From a gamma proteobacterium L18 (lineage in GTDB: Bacteria > Pseudomonadota > Gammaproteobacteria > Pseudomonadales > Pseudomonadaceae): 64,000 nt of DNA. The stretch is from contig KI547165.1 of assembly GCA_000497835.1 (NCBI GenBank), forward strand, positions 439,806 to 503,805. Reading direction: 5' to 3'. The first letter of the stretch is position 1. Each line of letters begins with the position of its first letter. Below, in pieces: positions 25,231 through 34,589 of this stretch. The notes under the pieces are model-generated. The model was not told where the DNA came from, made no database searches, and worked only from the letters and a program-made list of their open reading frames with translations. Made by a program: the position numbers and the translations under genes.

Positions 25231-26588
25231 CCATTGTCGGCGCCGGGCCTGCGGGCATCCGTTGCGCCGAAACCCTGCTGGCGGCGGGCATTCGCCCCAC
25301 GCTGGTGGATGAAGCGCGGCGCGCGGGCGGGCAGATCTACCGCCGCCAGCCCGAGGGCTTCAAGCGTAATTACACCCAGCTGTACGGCACCGAGGCCGGC
25401 AAGGCGCGGGCGCTGCACGAGCGTTTCGACCAGCTGCGCGAGCAGCTCGATTACCGCCCCGAGACCCTGGTGTGGAACCTGGCCGACCAGCAACTGTGCT
25501 GCGCCACCCAAGGCCGCTACTCGGCCATCGATTACGACGCGCTGGTACTGTGCACCGGCGCCACCGACCGGCTGCTACCGGTGCAGGGCTGGCAACTGGC
25601 GGGCACCTACAGCCTGGGCGGCGCGCAGATCGCGCTCAAGGCCCAGGCCGTGTCCATCGGTGCCAACGTGGTGTTCATGGGTACCGGGCCGCTGCTGTAC
25701 CTGGTGGCCAGCCAGTACCACAAGGCCGGTGCCAAGGTGGCGGCGGTGCTCGACACCTCGCCGCTGTACCAGCGTCTGCGCGCCACGCCCAAGCTGCTGG
25801 CGCGCCCAGGCGTGCTGGCCGCCGGCATGAGCCTGTTGGCCGGTCTGTACCGCGCGGGCATTCCGGTGCATTTGGGCGTCACGCCACTGCAAATCCACGG
25901 TGACGAACGCACCGGTGTCGAGGGCGTCACCGTACGCACCGGTAAAGGCGCCACCCTGCGGGTGGACTGCGACGCGGTCGCGCTGGGCTATCACCTGCGC
26001 CCCGAAACCCAACTGGCCGACCTGGCCGGTTGCGCCTTTGCCTTCGACGAGGCCTCGGGGCAGTGGCTGCTGGAAACCGATGACGACGGCCGCACCTCGC
26101 TGCCCGGCGTATACGCCGCCGGTGACGGTGCGCGCATTCGCGGCGCCGACGCGGCCGAAGCGGCGGGGCGCCTGGCGGCCATGGCGCTGCTGCAGGACAT
26201 GGGCCTGGCGGTGGACGCCGGCCAGCAACAACAGGCGCGTCAGACCCTGGCGCAAATGGACCGCTTCCGCCTCGGCCTGGCCCAGGCCTTCCCCTGGCCG
26301 GCCGCCCAGGTCACACACCTGCCCGATGACGCCATCGTCTGCCGCTGCGAGATGATCAGCGCCGGCGAGCTGCGCGGCGTGGTGCGCGAAAAGGGCGCCT
26401 GCGAAGTCAACCGCGCCAAGGCCTTCAGCCGCGTGGGCATGGGCCGCTGCCAAGGGCGTTATTGCTCCCAGGCCGGCGCTGAAATCATTGCCGCCGAGGC
26501 CGGCGTGCCGGTGCGCGAAGTCGGCCGCCAGCGCGGCCAGGCGCCGGTCAAACCCTTGACCCTGAGTTTGCAGGAGGTAGCACCATGA
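25212..26588 (+). CDS. FAD/NAD(P) subunit of opine-oxidase-type dehydrogenase
   Basis: Flavoprotein of 458 residues related to opine oxidase subunit A and HcnB. FAD-binding loop VTIVGAGPAGIRCAETLLAAG at residues 5-25, a second nucleotide-binding region near VVFMGTGPLLYLVA, and GVYAAGDGARIRGADAA toward the end. The C-terminus carries a BFD-like iron-sulfur motif (CRCE, then GMGRCQGRYC). It presumably passes electrons from the catalytic FAD subunit to the membrane chain. I chose the ATG at 25212 because an upstream ATG lies inside the small subunit gene. Confidence 0.85.
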   Translation: MATARVTIVGAGPAGIRCAETLLAAGIRPTLVDEARRAGGQIYRRQPEGFKRNYTQLYGTEAGKARALHERFDQLREQLDYRPETLVWNLADQQLCCATQGRYSAIDYDALVLCTGATDRLLPVQGWQLAGTYSLGGAQIALKAQAVSIGANVVFMGTGPLLYLVASQYHKAGAKVAAVLDTSPLYQRLRATPKLLARPGVLAAGMSLLAGLYRAGIPVHLGVTPLQIHGDERTGVEGVTVRTGKGATLRVDCDAVALGYHLRPETQLADLAGCAFAFDEASGQWLLETDDDGRTSLPGVYAAGDGARIRGADAAEAAGRLAAMALLQDMGLAVDAGQQQQARQTLAQMDRFRLGLAQAFPWPAAQVTHLPDDAIVCRCEMISAGELRGVVREKGACEVNRAKAFSRVGMGRCQGRYCSQAGAEIIAAEAGVPVREVGRQRGQAPVKPLTLSLQEVAP

Positions 26589-27727
26589 CCGTGCAACAGG
26601 CAGACGTGGTCATTGTCGGAGGCGGTTTCATGGGCGCGGCGGCGGCGTTTTTCCTGCGTCAGCATGGCCGTTCGGTGATCTTGCTGGAACGCGACCAGAT
26701 TGGTCAGTACGCCAGCGGCGTCAACTTCGGCAACGTGCGGCGCCAAGGGCGTTACCTGTGCCAGCTGGAGCTGTCGAATCGCTCGTTTCATCTGTGGAAG
26801 CGCTTGCCGGCGCTGATCGGCGAAGACCTGGAGTTTCTGCCCAGCGGGCACATGCGTGTGTGCTACGACGCCGCCCACGTCGCCGACCTTGAGGCCTACG
26901 CCCAGGCGCCGGAAGCCCGCGAGCTGGATTTGCAGATCTTCACCGGCAAGGCGCTGCACGAACGCTTTCCGTTCCTGGGGCCGCAAGTGCAGGGCGGCTC
27001 CTACGCGCCCCACGACGGCCACGCCAACCCGCGCCTGGCCGCGCCAGCCTTTGCCCGTGCCGCTATCCGCGCCGGGGCCACGGTGCATGAACGCACCGAA
27101 GTGCGCGAGGTACAGAAGGTGGGCGGCGACTTCCAGGTCGACACCACCGACGGCCGCCGCTTTACCGCGCCCAACCTGCTGGTGACTGCCGGGGCCTGGG
27201 GTGACAAGCTCTCGGCGCAGTTCGGCGAACCCGTGCCGCTGGACACCAACGGCCCGCAGATGGCGGTCACCGAGCCGGTGCCATACGCGCTGAAAACCGT
27301 GATCGGCGTGTACACCAAGATTCCGGAAGAAGTGATCTACTTCCGCCAGATCGCCCGCGGCAACATCGTTATCGGTGGCGGCTACCGCAGCAAGCCGGAC
27401 ATGGTCAAGCGCCGCGCCCACGTGGAGCCGCGCAGCATCCTCAACCAGATCAGTCAGATGCGCCGGCTGGTGCCGGGCATTGCGCCGTTGAACATCATTC
27501 GGGTGTGGAGCGGGATTGAAAGCTACACGCCTGATTCGTTGCCGATCATGGGCCCCAGCGGGCAGGTGGATGGGTTGTATTACGCGTTCGGTTTTTGTGG
27601 CGCAGGCTTCCAGTTGGGGCCGGGGGTGGGGGCGGTGATGGCGGAGTTGATTGCCACGGGTAGCACCACGACACGCATCCATGATTTCCATATCAACCGG
27701 TTTGCTCGCCAACTGGCGATCGCCTAG
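26585..27727 (+). CDS. Catalytic FAD subunit (opine oxidase B / HcnC-like)
   Basis: DAO-family flavoprotein of 380 residues, related to SoxB, HcnC and opine oxidase subunit B. The FAD loop ADVVIVGGGFMGAAAAFFLRQ is at residues 6-26; GVNFGNVRRQG follows where the flavin is contacted, and the end has PIMGPSGQVDGLYYAFGFCGAGFQ. It is the likely site of amine oxidation. Its ATG overlaps the TGA of the previous subunit. The operon with a peptide/opine importer favours an opine, imino acid or modified amino acid over glycine, the HcnABC substrate. Confidence 0.83.
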   Translation: MTVQQADVVIVGGGFMGAAAAFFLRQHGRSVILLERDQIGQYASGVNFGNVRRQGRYLCQLELSNRSFHLWKRLPALIGEDLEFLPSGHMRVCYDAAHVADLEAYAQAPEARELDLQIFTGKALHERFPFLGPQVQGGSYAPHDGHANPRLAAPAFARAAIRAGATVHERTEVREVQKVGGDFQVDTTDGRRFTAPNLLVTAGAWGDKLSAQFGEPVPLDTNGPQMAVTEPVPYALKTVIGVYTKIPEEVIYFRQIARGNIVIGGGYRSKPDMVKRRAHVEPRSILNQISQMRRLVPGIAPLNIIRVWSGIESYTPDSLPIMGPSGQVDGLYYAFGFCGAGFQLGPGVGAVMAELIATGSTTTRIHDFHINRFARQLAIA

Positions 27728-27742
27728 GCGCCACCTTCCTGG

Positions 27743-27830
27743 TGTGGGACGGGCGGAGCTCGGGAAACAGGCGCTGCGGTCTTTCAGATAGATTAAGGCG
27801 TCCTTTTCCCGAGCTTCGCCCGGTCCCACA
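27743..27830. repeat. REP doublet, family F (GTGGGACCGGGCGAAGCTCGGGAA)
   Basis: GTGTGGGACGGGCGGAGCTCGGG and TTCCCGAGCTTCGCCCGGTC are inverted copies. A second example is at 56521-56602. It ends the ABC/oxidase operon before the deacylase gene. Confidence 0.88.
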
Positions 27831-27864
27831 GGGGGAGGGTTGCTTCATATATTAGCGGTGACTC

Positions 27865-29019
27865 ATGAACCCACGCATCCTCGACATCCTCACCCAACTG
27901 ATCAGCTTCGACACCACCTCCAGCCTGTCCAACCTGGCGCTGATCCAGTACGTGCAGCAGCTGCTGCACAGCAAGGGCATCGACAGTACCCTGGTGCACG
28001 ACGAGGCCGGCGGCAAGGCCAACCTGTTTGCCAGCGTCGGTCCCAAGCATGTGCCCGGCGTGCTGCTGTCCGGCCACACCGACGTGGTGCCCGTGGCCGG
28101 CCAAGCCTGGACCCGCACGCCGTTCCAGGCCACCCTCGACGACGGCAAGCTGTACGGCCGTGGCACTTGCGACATGAAAGGCTTTATCGCCGTTGCCATC
28201 GACGCGCTGCTCACCGCTGCCGACCAGCCGCTCAAGCGTCCGCTGCAACTGGCCCTGTCCTACGACGAGGAAATCGGCTGCGTGGGCGTGCGGCGTTTGC
28301 TGGACGTGCTGCACTTGGCGCCGCAACGGCCGTTCCTGTGCATCGTCGGCGAGCCCACGCAGATGCAGTTCGCCCTGGGCCACAAGGGCAAGGCCTCGTA
28401 CCGGGTGCATTGCCATGGCCAGGAGGCCCATTCCTCGCTGGCGCCGCTGGCGGCCAACGCCATTCACCTGGCCAGTGATTTCATCGCCAGCTTGCGCCAG
28501 ACCCAGCAGCGCTTGCAGGAACAGGGGGCACATGACGATGCCTATGACATCGCCTACAGCACCTTGCATGTGGGGCGCATCGACGGCGGCAAGGCGCTGA
28601 ATATCGTGCCCAACCTGTGCACCCTGGACTTCGAAATCCGGCATTTGCCGGCGGATGACCCCGAGGCGATGCTGGCGCACCTGGCCGAGCAGGCCGAGGT
28701 GATTGTGCGTCAGGCCAAGCAGGTGTCGGGCGTGGCGGACATCCAGATACAGACGCTCAATGCCTACCCGGGGCTGGATACATCGCCAACGGTGGAAGCG
28801 GTTCGTTGGCTGAAAACCTTCGCCGCGCCTGATACCGCCCAGATCAAGGTCGCGTTCGGCACCGAAGGCGGGCTGTTTGCCCAGCGCCTGAACGTGCCGG
28901 TGGTGGTATGCGGGCCGGGCTCCATCGAACAGGCGCACAAGCCCGATGAGTATGTGGAGGTGAGCCAGTTGCAGGCGTGCGAGCAGTTGCTGCGCAGCCT
29001 GCTGGCTGCCTTGCTCTGA
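27865..29019 (+). CDS. M20 deacylase, acetylornithine-deacetylase (ArgE)-like
   Basis: Zinc-dependent amidohydrolase of the M20 peptidase family, 384 residues. Metal-ligand and catalytic motifs: GHTDVV, YGRGTCDMKG, YDEEIGC and, near the end, AFGTEGGLF and PGSIEQAHKPDEYV. A dimerisation domain occupies about 175-285. It resembles ArgE and may remove an acyl group from an N-acylated amino acid; next to the opine-type importer and oxidase it could unmask an imported conjugate. Central arginine synthesis in Pseudomonas mainly uses ArgJ, so a catabolic role is plausible but inferred. Confidence 0.82.
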   Translation: MNPRILDILTQLISFDTTSSLSNLALIQYVQQLLHSKGIDSTLVHDEAGGKANLFASVGPKHVPGVLLSGHTDVVPVAGQAWTRTPFQATLDDGKLYGRGTCDMKGFIAVAIDALLTAADQPLKRPLQLALSYDEEIGCVGVRRLLDVLHLAPQRPFLCIVGEPTQMQFALGHKGKASYRVHCHGQEAHSSLAPLAANAIHLASDFIASLRQTQQRLQEQGAHDDAYDIAYSTLHVGRIDGGKALNIVPNLCTLDFEIRHLPADDPEAMLAHLAEQAEVIVRQAKQVSGVADIQIQTLNAYPGLDTSPTVEAVRWLKTFAAPDTAQIKVAFGTEGGLFAQRLNVPVVVCGPGSIEQAHKPDEYVEVSQLQACEQLLRSLLAALL

Positions 29020-29071
29020 AACCTGTAGGTATACACTGTGGAAGATTCCAGGGTTGTGGGCAACCTTCACC

Positions 29072-29222
29072 GGCCCCTCGCGAGCAAGCTTTGCTCCCAC
29101 AGTGTTGAGCCTACCACGGCGGATGGCACGCCACTGTGGGAGCAAAGCTTGCTCGCGATGGCATCGACGCGGTAGGCCGGAAAATCCGCATCGTCTGCAT
29201 CGCGAGCAAGCTGTGCTCCCTC
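29072..29222. repeat. REP cluster, family A, three units
   Basis: An inverted pair (29072-29160) with GCGAGCAAGCTTTGCTCCCAC is followed by a third, degenerate direct copy near 29197-29222 (GCGAGCAAGCTGTGCTCCC). The whole 326-base gap 29020-29345 otherwise shows no gene. Confidence 0.88.
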
Positions 29223-29345
29223 ATAGCAGGTCCTGCTGCGCACCGGCTGATTTCGGCATTCACCACCGTCGCCACCGCACATTCGGCATCCCCCACCCGC
29301 ACATCTTTTTAGACTGATCCCATAGCCCCTCACAGGATCAGCCCC

Positions 29346-30803
29346 ATGCACGACTACACGCTCAAAGACCCGTCGCTGCTCGCCGAACGCGCCTACATCA
29401 ACGGCCATTGGCTGGCCGCCGACGACGGTGCCACCCTGGACATCATCAACCCGGCCACCGGCGCCTGCGTGGCCAAGGTGCCGGCGCTGCAGGGCGGCGA
29501 AACCCGCCGCGCCATCGACGCTGCCGACGCCGCCTTACCGGCCTGGCGCGAACTGCCTGCCGCCCAGCGCGCCTTGCTGCTGGAGGCCTGGCACCAGGCA
29601 ATCCTCGACAACGTCGACGACCTGGCACTGATCATGACCCTGGAGCAGGGCAAGCCCCTGGCCGAAGCCAAGGGCGAGATCCGCTACGCCGCCACCTTCG
29701 TCAAATGGTTCGCCGAAGAAGCCCGGCGCATCTACGGCGACACCATCCCCGCGCCCAGCGGCGACCGCCGCCTGCTGACCCTCAAGCAACCGGTGGGCGT
29801 GTGCGCGGCCATCACCCCGTGGAACTTCCCCACCGCCATGATCACCCGCAAATGCGCGCCGGCGCTGGCGGCGGGCTGCACCATCGTGGTCAAACCCTCG
29901 GACCTGACGCCGCTGTCGGCCCTGGCCCTGGCGGTGCTGGCCGAGCGCGTGGGCATCCCGGCCGGGGTGTTCAACGTGGTCACCGGCCTGCCGCAAGGCA
30001 TTGGCGCCGAGCTGACCGACAACCCGGTGGTGCGCAAGATCTCTTTCACCGGTTCCACCGCCGTGGGCCGCTTGCTGATGCGCCAGAGCGCCGAGCACAT
30101 CAAGCGCCTGAGCCTGGAGTTGGGCGGCAATGCGCCGTTCATTGTTTTCGACGATGCCGACCTGGAACAGGCCGTGGCGGGTTTGATGCAAAGCAAATTC
30201 CGCAACGCCGGGCAGACCTGCGTGTGCGCCAATCGCATCCTGGTGCAGGCCGGTATTTACGATCGTTTCGCCGCGCGCTTGTTGGAAGAAGTGGCCACGC
30301 TCAAGGTCGGCAATGGCCTGGACAGCGGCGTCACCCTGGGCCCGTTGATCAACCAGGCGGCGGTGGAGAAAGTGGCGCGGCATATCGACGATGCGCTGGG
30401 GCAGGGCGCGCGGTTGCTGTGTGGCGAAGTGCCGGGCCGGGAAGGGCAGTTCGTCAGCCCGGCGGTGCTGGCCGATGCCAATACCGACATGTTGTGCACC
30501 CGTGAAGAAACCTTCGGGCCGCTGGTGCCGTTGATTCGCTTTACCGATGAGGCCCAGGCCATCGCCATTGCCAATGACACGCCGTATGGGCTGGCGGCGT
30601 ATTACTTCACGCAGAACCTGCAGCGCTCGTGGCGGGTGGGCGAGGCCCTGGAGTTTGGCATGGTGGGATTGAACACCGGGGCCATCTCCATGGAGGTGGC
30701 GCCGTTTGGCGGGGTGAAACAGTCGGGGCTGGGGCGTGAAGGGTCGCGCTATGGCCTCGACGAATACCTGGAGATCAAGGCCTTCCACATCGGCGGGTTG
30801 TAG
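29346..30803 (+). CDS. Aldehyde dehydrogenase, succinate-semialdehyde type (GabD-like)
   Basis: NAD(P)-dependent aldehyde dehydrogenase of 485 residues, oxidising an aldehyde to the acid. Motifs of the GabD group are clear: ITPWNFPTAMITRK, FTGSTAVGR, LELGGNAPFIVFDDADL with the general-base glutamate, and NAGQTCVCANRILVQ with the catalytic cysteine. The C-terminal FGGVKQSGLGREGSRYG is typical. Together with the GABA-type aminotransferase at 32025 it would convert an omega-amino acid to a dicarboxylate. A Shine-Dalgarno AGGA precedes the ATG. Confidence 0.87.
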   Translation: MHDYTLKDPSLLAERAYINGHWLAADDGATLDIINPATGACVAKVPALQGGETRRAIDAADAALPAWRELPAAQRALLLEAWHQAILDNVDDLALIMTLEQGKPLAEAKGEIRYAATFVKWFAEEARRIYGDTIPAPSGDRRLLTLKQPVGVCAAITPWNFPTAMITRKCAPALAAGCTIVVKPSDLTPLSALALAVLAERVGIPAGVFNVVTGLPQGIGAELTDNPVVRKISFTGSTAVGRLLMRQSAEHIKRLSLELGGNAPFIVFDDADLEQAVAGLMQSKFRNAGQTCVCANRILVQAGIYDRFAARLLEEVATLKVGNGLDSGVTLGPLINQAAVEKVARHIDDALGQGARLLCGEVPGREGQFVSPAVLADANTDMLCTREETFGPLVPLIRFTDEAQAIAIANDTPYGLAAYYFTQNLQRSWRVGEALEFGMVGLNTGAISMEVAPFGGVKQSGLGREGSRYGLDEYLEIKAFHIGGL

Positions 30804-30814
30804 AGCCAGTGAAC

Positions 30815-30905
30815 TGTAGCAGCGGCCGTCAGGCCGCGTCGAAGGCGCCGCGCGATGTCTGGCCTGTCGCGGGGGCCCTGACGCCGCCTTCGGCAGCTGC
30901 TACAG
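30815..30905. repeat. REP doublet, family B
   Basis: Starts TGTAGCAGCGGCCGTCAGGC and ends CGCCTTCGGCAGCTGCTAC. It separates the convergent aldehyde dehydrogenase and GhrA-like genes. Confidence 0.85.
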
Positions 30906-30921
30906 GGGAAGTGTTCGGGCT

Positions 30922-31848
30922 TCAATATCCGGTATGACGATCGATCTGCCCGGTCAGCGGCTCGCCGCGCTGGTGGCGGCGGATGTTGTCCAGCAGCACG
31001 GCGAAGGCGCTGTCGGGGTGGGTCATGGCGGCGATGTGCGGGGTCATGGCGATGCGCGGGTGGTGCCAGAATGGGTGCTCGGCAACAGGCGGCTCCTGCT
31101 GCATCACATCCAGAATCGCCCCCGCCAGGTGGCCGCTGTCCAGCGCGGCCAGCAGGTCGGCTTCCACCAGATGCCCACCGCGGCCCATGTTGATCAGGCT
31201 GGCGCCTTGAGGCAATTGTTCGAAGAGCCGGCCATCCAGAATCCCTCGCGTCTGCGCGGTCAGCGGCAACAGGCAGATCAGAATATCGCAGCCCTGAAGA
31301 AACGCCGGCAACTGCTGGGCACCGGCAAAACACTCAACGCCTTCAATCTGATGCGCGCTGCGCGCCCACCCCGACAGCGCAAAACCCAGCCCCTGCAACT
31401 GACGAGCAATCGCCTGACCCTGCTGCCCCAGCCCCATGATGCCCACACGCCGCTGACCGGCAGGCACCAAGGTGTGCTCATCCCACCGCATGGCCTGCTG
31501 TTGATTGCGATACAGCAGCATGTCCCGGTGCAGGCTCAGCACCGCCCAGGTCGCGTACTCGCACATCCCTGCCGTGATGCTGGGGTCCAGCATGCGCGCC
31601 ACCGGTAGCTCAGGGGGCAGGGTATGGAGGTTCAACTGATCGACGCCGGCAGAAATCGCCAGCAGCGCCTTCAGGTTGGGCAGCAGGGTGGCCAGATCAT
31701 CCGGCGCTTGCCAGGCAGCCAGGTAGTGGATGTCGGCGGGGTCGCCAGTGTCCGGCCACTGCCGGAATTCGATGTCGGGGGCGTGTTCGGCGAACAGTTG
31801 TCGCCAGCGCGCGCCGCGTTGCGGGTCGGCTTTGTAGAGCAGGGCCAT
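30922..31848 (-). CDS. D-isomer 2-hydroxyacid dehydrogenase, GhrA-like
   Basis: NAD(P)H-dependent reductase of 308 residues similar to glyoxylate/hydroxypyruvate reductase A. The coenzyme loop VGIMGLGQQGQAIARQLQGLG is in the middle and GASLINMGRGGHLVEADLLAALDSGHLAGAILDV carries the catalytic arginine region; the C-terminal histidine lies in MTPHIAAMT. The ATG at 31848 was chosen because a more upstream one overlaps the divergent promoter region. It points away from the aminotransferase gene, 176 bases apart, so the two may share a control region. Confidence 0.82.
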   Translation of the reverse strand: MALLYKADPQRGARWRQLFAEHAPDIEFRQWPDTGDPADIHYLAAWQAPDDLATLLPNLKALLAISAGVDQLNLHTLPPELPVARMLDPSITAGMCEYATWAVLSLHRDMLLYRNQQQAMRWDEHTLVPAGQRRVGIMGLGQQGQAIARQLQGLGFALSGWARSAHQIEGVECFAGAQQLPAFLQGCDILICLLPLTAQTRGILDGRLFEQLPQGASLINMGRGGHLVEADLLAALDSGHLAGAILDVMQQEPPVAEHPFWHHPRIAMTPHIAAMTHPDSAFAVLLDNIRRHQRGEPLTGQIDRHTGY

Positions 31849-32024
31849 GGTGGTCTCGCAGGCAAATGGAGTGGTGCCTATTGTGCTGTAAGGGCGCCAA
31901 GCGATTCTGCCGTTTGTGCGCGGCAAAACAGTCGATCTGCCTGAGGCGGCGGGCAAGTTCGGCCAAGTCGGCTTTGCGCAACCCGTACTCTGGAGTGACT
32001 GCAAACCACTACCGGATCGGCCCC

Positions 32025-33320
32025 ATGAACAGCAAACTCAACGACACCCCCCGCCTGCTGCAGCAACGCGAACAGAGCGTGCCCCGTGGCGTGCTCACCG
32101 CCCACCCGCTGGTGATCGACCGCGCCCAGGGCTCGCAACTGTGGGACGTGGACGGCAAGCGCTACTTGGACTTCGTCGGTGGCATCGGCGTGCTCAATAT
32201 CGGGCACAACCACCCCAAAGTGGTCGAAGCGGTGCAGGCGCAACTGCAGAAAGTCTCCCATGCCTGCTTCCAGGTGGTGGCCTACACGCCGTATATCGAG
32301 CTGGCCCAACGTTTGAGCCAACTGGTAGGCGGCGACGTGCCGCACAAGGCCGCGCTGTTTACTTCGGGGGCAGAGGCGGTGGAAAACGCCATCAAGATTG
32401 CCCGTGGCCACACCAATCGTCCCGGCGTGATCGCCTTCCGTGGTGGCTTCCATGGCCGCACCTTGCTGGGCTGCAGCCTGACCGGCATGAGCCAGCCGTA
32501 CAAACAGAACTTCGGCCCGTTCGCCCCGGAGATTTTCCATACCCCGTACCCGAACCCCTATCGCGGCGTGACCACCGAGGACGCCCTGGCCGCGCTGCAG
32601 GAAGTGTTCGCCACCCAGATCGCCCCGGATCGGGTCGCCGCCATCATCGTTGAACCGGTGCAGGGCGACGGTGGTTTTCTCACCGCGCCGCCCGAGTTCC
32701 TGCAGGCCCTGCGCACCCTGACCCAGCAGCACGGCATTGTGCTGATCCTCGACGAAATCCAGGCAGGCTTCGGCCGTACGGGCCGCTGGTTCGGCTTCGA
32801 GCACGCCGGCATCCAGCCCGATCTGGTCACCGTGGCCAAGAGCCTGGCCGGTGGCCTGCCGCTGTCGGCCGTCGTCGGCCGCAGCGAAATCATGGACGCC
32901 CCGACCCCTGGCGGCCTGGGCGGCACCTACGGCGGCAACGCCTTGGCCTGCGCCGCGGCACTGGCGGTCATTGACGCCTTCGAGCAGGAACAATTGCTGG
33001 AGCGCAGTGAGCAACTGGGCGAGCGCCTGCGCCAGGGCCTGCTGGCCTTGCAGAAGCGCCATGCGCGCATCGGCGATGTGCGCGGCCAAGGCTTCATGCT
33101 GGCCATGGAAATGGTCAGCGCCGACGCCAGCGCCACGCCCGATGCGGCCCTGGCCCAACAGGTGATCGACGCCGCCCGGGACGGCGGCCTGCTGGTGATC
33201 AAGTGCGGCGTACACCGCAACGTGGTGCGTTTCCTGGCGCCGCTGACCACCACCGACGCCGAACTCGACGAAGCCCTGGCCATTCTCGACGCCGCCTTGG
33301 CACGGGTCTTGATTGCCTGA
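32025..33320 (+). CDS. Class III aminotransferase, 4-aminobutyrate (GabT)-like
   Basis: PLP-dependent aminotransferase, 431 residues, close to the usual length of GabT. Motifs: LFTSGAEAVENAIKIAR, FRGGFHGRTLLGCSLTG, the conserved IILDE-type segment VLILDEIQAGFGRTG, and VTVAKSLAGGLPLSAVVG with the PLP lysine. It should move an amino group from an omega-amino acid such as GABA or 5-aminovalerate to 2-oxoglutarate. It heads a same-direction run with the HAD-like, Lrp and aldehyde dehydrogenase genes. Confidence 0.85.
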   Translation: MNSKLNDTPRLLQQREQSVPRGVLTAHPLVIDRAQGSQLWDVDGKRYLDFVGGIGVLNIGHNHPKVVEAVQAQLQKVSHACFQVVAYTPYIELAQRLSQLVGGDVPHKAALFTSGAEAVENAIKIARGHTNRPGVIAFRGGFHGRTLLGCSLTGMSQPYKQNFGPFAPEIFHTPYPNPYRGVTTEDALAALQEVFATQIAPDRVAAIIVEPVQGDGGFLTAPPEFLQALRTLTQQHGIVLILDEIQAGFGRTGRWFGFEHAGIQPDLVTVAKSLAGGLPLSAVVGRSEIMDAPTPGGLGGTYGGNALACAAALAVIDAFEQEQLLERSEQLGERLRQGLLALQKRHARIGDVRGQGFMLAMEMVSADASATPDAALAQQVIDAARDGGLLVIKCGVHRNVVRFLAPLTTTDAELDEALAILDAALARVLIA

Positions 33321-33384
33321 ACCCCACGACAGGCCCGGGCTTCGTGCCTGGGCCGCCGTTGTCCATCATGGAGATGAAGTTGGC

Positions 33385-34026
33385 ATGCGCCTGACTGACT
33401 ATCGTGTATTGCTGCTCGACTGCGACGCTGTGCTGGTGGACCGTGACAGCGGCGTCTGGACGGCGCTGCAGGGCCTGTTCGCCGGCCTTGAAAAGGCCCC
33501 GGACAAGGCCGCCGTGCTGGCACGGTTCGCGCAGTCGCTGGAAGGGCTGTACCCGCGTTTCGACGAGCTGGGTTTCACCGGCCTGTTGTGCTTTGCCCAT
33601 CGCCAGTTGGCCGAGGGCCTGGGCCTGCGCGCCAATTGGGAGGAGAGCCTGAGCTTCGCCCGCACCGCCAGCACCTGGCCCTTGTTCGAGGACGCGCCCG
33701 GGGCCTTGCTGTACCTGCGCAAGTTCTACCGCCTGGTGATACTGTGTGACCGCGACGCTCAGGACCGTGAAGCATTATCCGAGCGTCTGGGTGTGCACAG
33801 CGAGGAACTGCTGGCACCTGCCCAGTCCCAGGCCTGGCTGGATCAGCAGCAGATACCGTTCGAGCAGGCGCTGTCGGTGCGTGCCGGCTTGCCACCCGGC
33901 GCACAGCAGGGCGCCATCTGCCTGTTGCGCCGTGGCCGCCGTGTGCCAGGCGAGTGTCCGGTGGACGTGTGCATCAACAGCCTGGCCGACCTTGTGGCCC
34001 AACATCAGCTATCGTTACGCCGTTGA
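33385..34026 (+). CDS. HAD-like protein with degenerate catalytic motifs
   Basis: A 213-residue protein with a HAD fold outline. Motif I is kept (VLLLDCDAVLVD, Asp12 and Asp14), but where type II HAD enzymes have S/T-N (motif II) it reads VILCDRDAQ, and the motif III lysine region reads AGLPPGAQ without lysine. It may be inactive as a hydrolase or a binding/regulatory relative. The ATG at 33385 is preferred; a longer frame starts inside the aminotransferase gene. It lies 64 bases after the aminotransferase and 47 before the Lrp gene, suggesting one transcript. Confidence 0.65.
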   Translation: MRLTDYRVLLLDCDAVLVDRDSGVWTALQGLFAGLEKAPDKAAVLARFAQSLEGLYPRFDELGFTGLLCFAHRQLAEGLGLRANWEESLSFARTASTWPLFEDAPGALLYLRKFYRLVILCDRDAQDREALSERLGVHSEELLAPAQSQAWLDQQQIPFEQALSVRAGLPPGAQQGAICLLRRGRRVPGECPVDVCINSLADLVAQHQLSLRR

Positions 34027-34073
34027 ATTGATTGAAGAACCTCAGGGACATTAAAGCATTCGAGGGTAAGTGA

Positions 34074-34562
34074 ATGGAAGGCATGGTCAAACTGGACCGC
34101 ATCGATATCAACATTCTGGTGGAGCTGCAGAAGGACGGGCGCATGACCAACGTCAGCCTCGCCGACGCCGTGGGCCTGTCGGCCAGCCCGTGCCTGCAAC
34201 GGGTCAAGCGCCTGGAGGCGGCCGGCTATATCTCCAGCTACAAGGCGCACATCAACCTGGCGAAGATCACCGACTCGGTGACCATCTTCACCGAGATGAC
34301 CCTGGGCGATCACAAGCGCGAAGACTTCGCCAAGTTCGAGGCCAACATCCGCCAGGTCGACGAGGTGCTCGAATGCCACCTCATCAGCGGCGGCTACGAC
34401 TACCTGGTGCGCTTCATGACCCGCAGCATCCAGCACTACCAGGAAGTGATCGAGAGCATCATCGACAAGAACATCGGCATCGCCAAATACTTCAGCTACA
34501 TCGTCATCAAGTCCCCGGTGATGAAGGAAGTGGTGCCGCTGCGCAAGCTGATTCGCCACTGA
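34074..34562 (+). CDS. Lrp/AsnC-family transcriptional regulator
   Basis: Regulator of 162 residues. N-terminal helix-turn-helix (LDRIDINILVELQKDGRMTNVSLADAVGLSASPCLQRVKRLE, about 7-48) and a C-terminal RAM/ligand domain with the family signature LECHLISGGYDYLVRF. It probably senses an amino acid and controls the surrounding aminotransferase and aldehyde dehydrogenase genes. GAGG lies about nine bases before the ATG at 34074; an ATG at 34083 is an alternative start. Confidence 0.87.
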   Translation: MEGMVKLDRIDINILVELQKDGRMTNVSLADAVGLSASPCLQRVKRLEAAGYISSYKAHINLAKITDSVTIFTEMTLGDHKREDFAKFEANIRQVDEVLECHLISGGYDYLVRFMTRSIQHYQEVIESIIDKNIGIAKYFSYIVIKSPVMKEVVPLRKLIRH

Positions 34563-34566
34563 CGCA

Positions 34567-34589
34567 GCAACCGGCGAAAAGCCGGCTGC
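34567..34589 (+). terminator. Hairpin after the Lrp gene
   Basis: GCAACCGGC-GAAAA-GCCGGCTGC folds into a nine-pair stem with one mismatch and a five-base loop, five bases after the stop. No T-run follows, so it may be a weak terminator or a stability hairpin. Confidence 0.4.

Noticed and set aside
24922-27727. Hydrogen cyanide synthase hcnABC
   Set aside because: The subunit layout agrees, but the third subunit is shorter (380 versus about 417 residues) and the operon is fused to a peptide/opine importer, so an opine/amino-acid dehydrogenase is more likely.
29072-29222. Three spaced repeats considered as a CRISPR array
   Set aside because: The units are inverted and direct copies of a palindromic REP with irregular gaps, and no cas gene is present.
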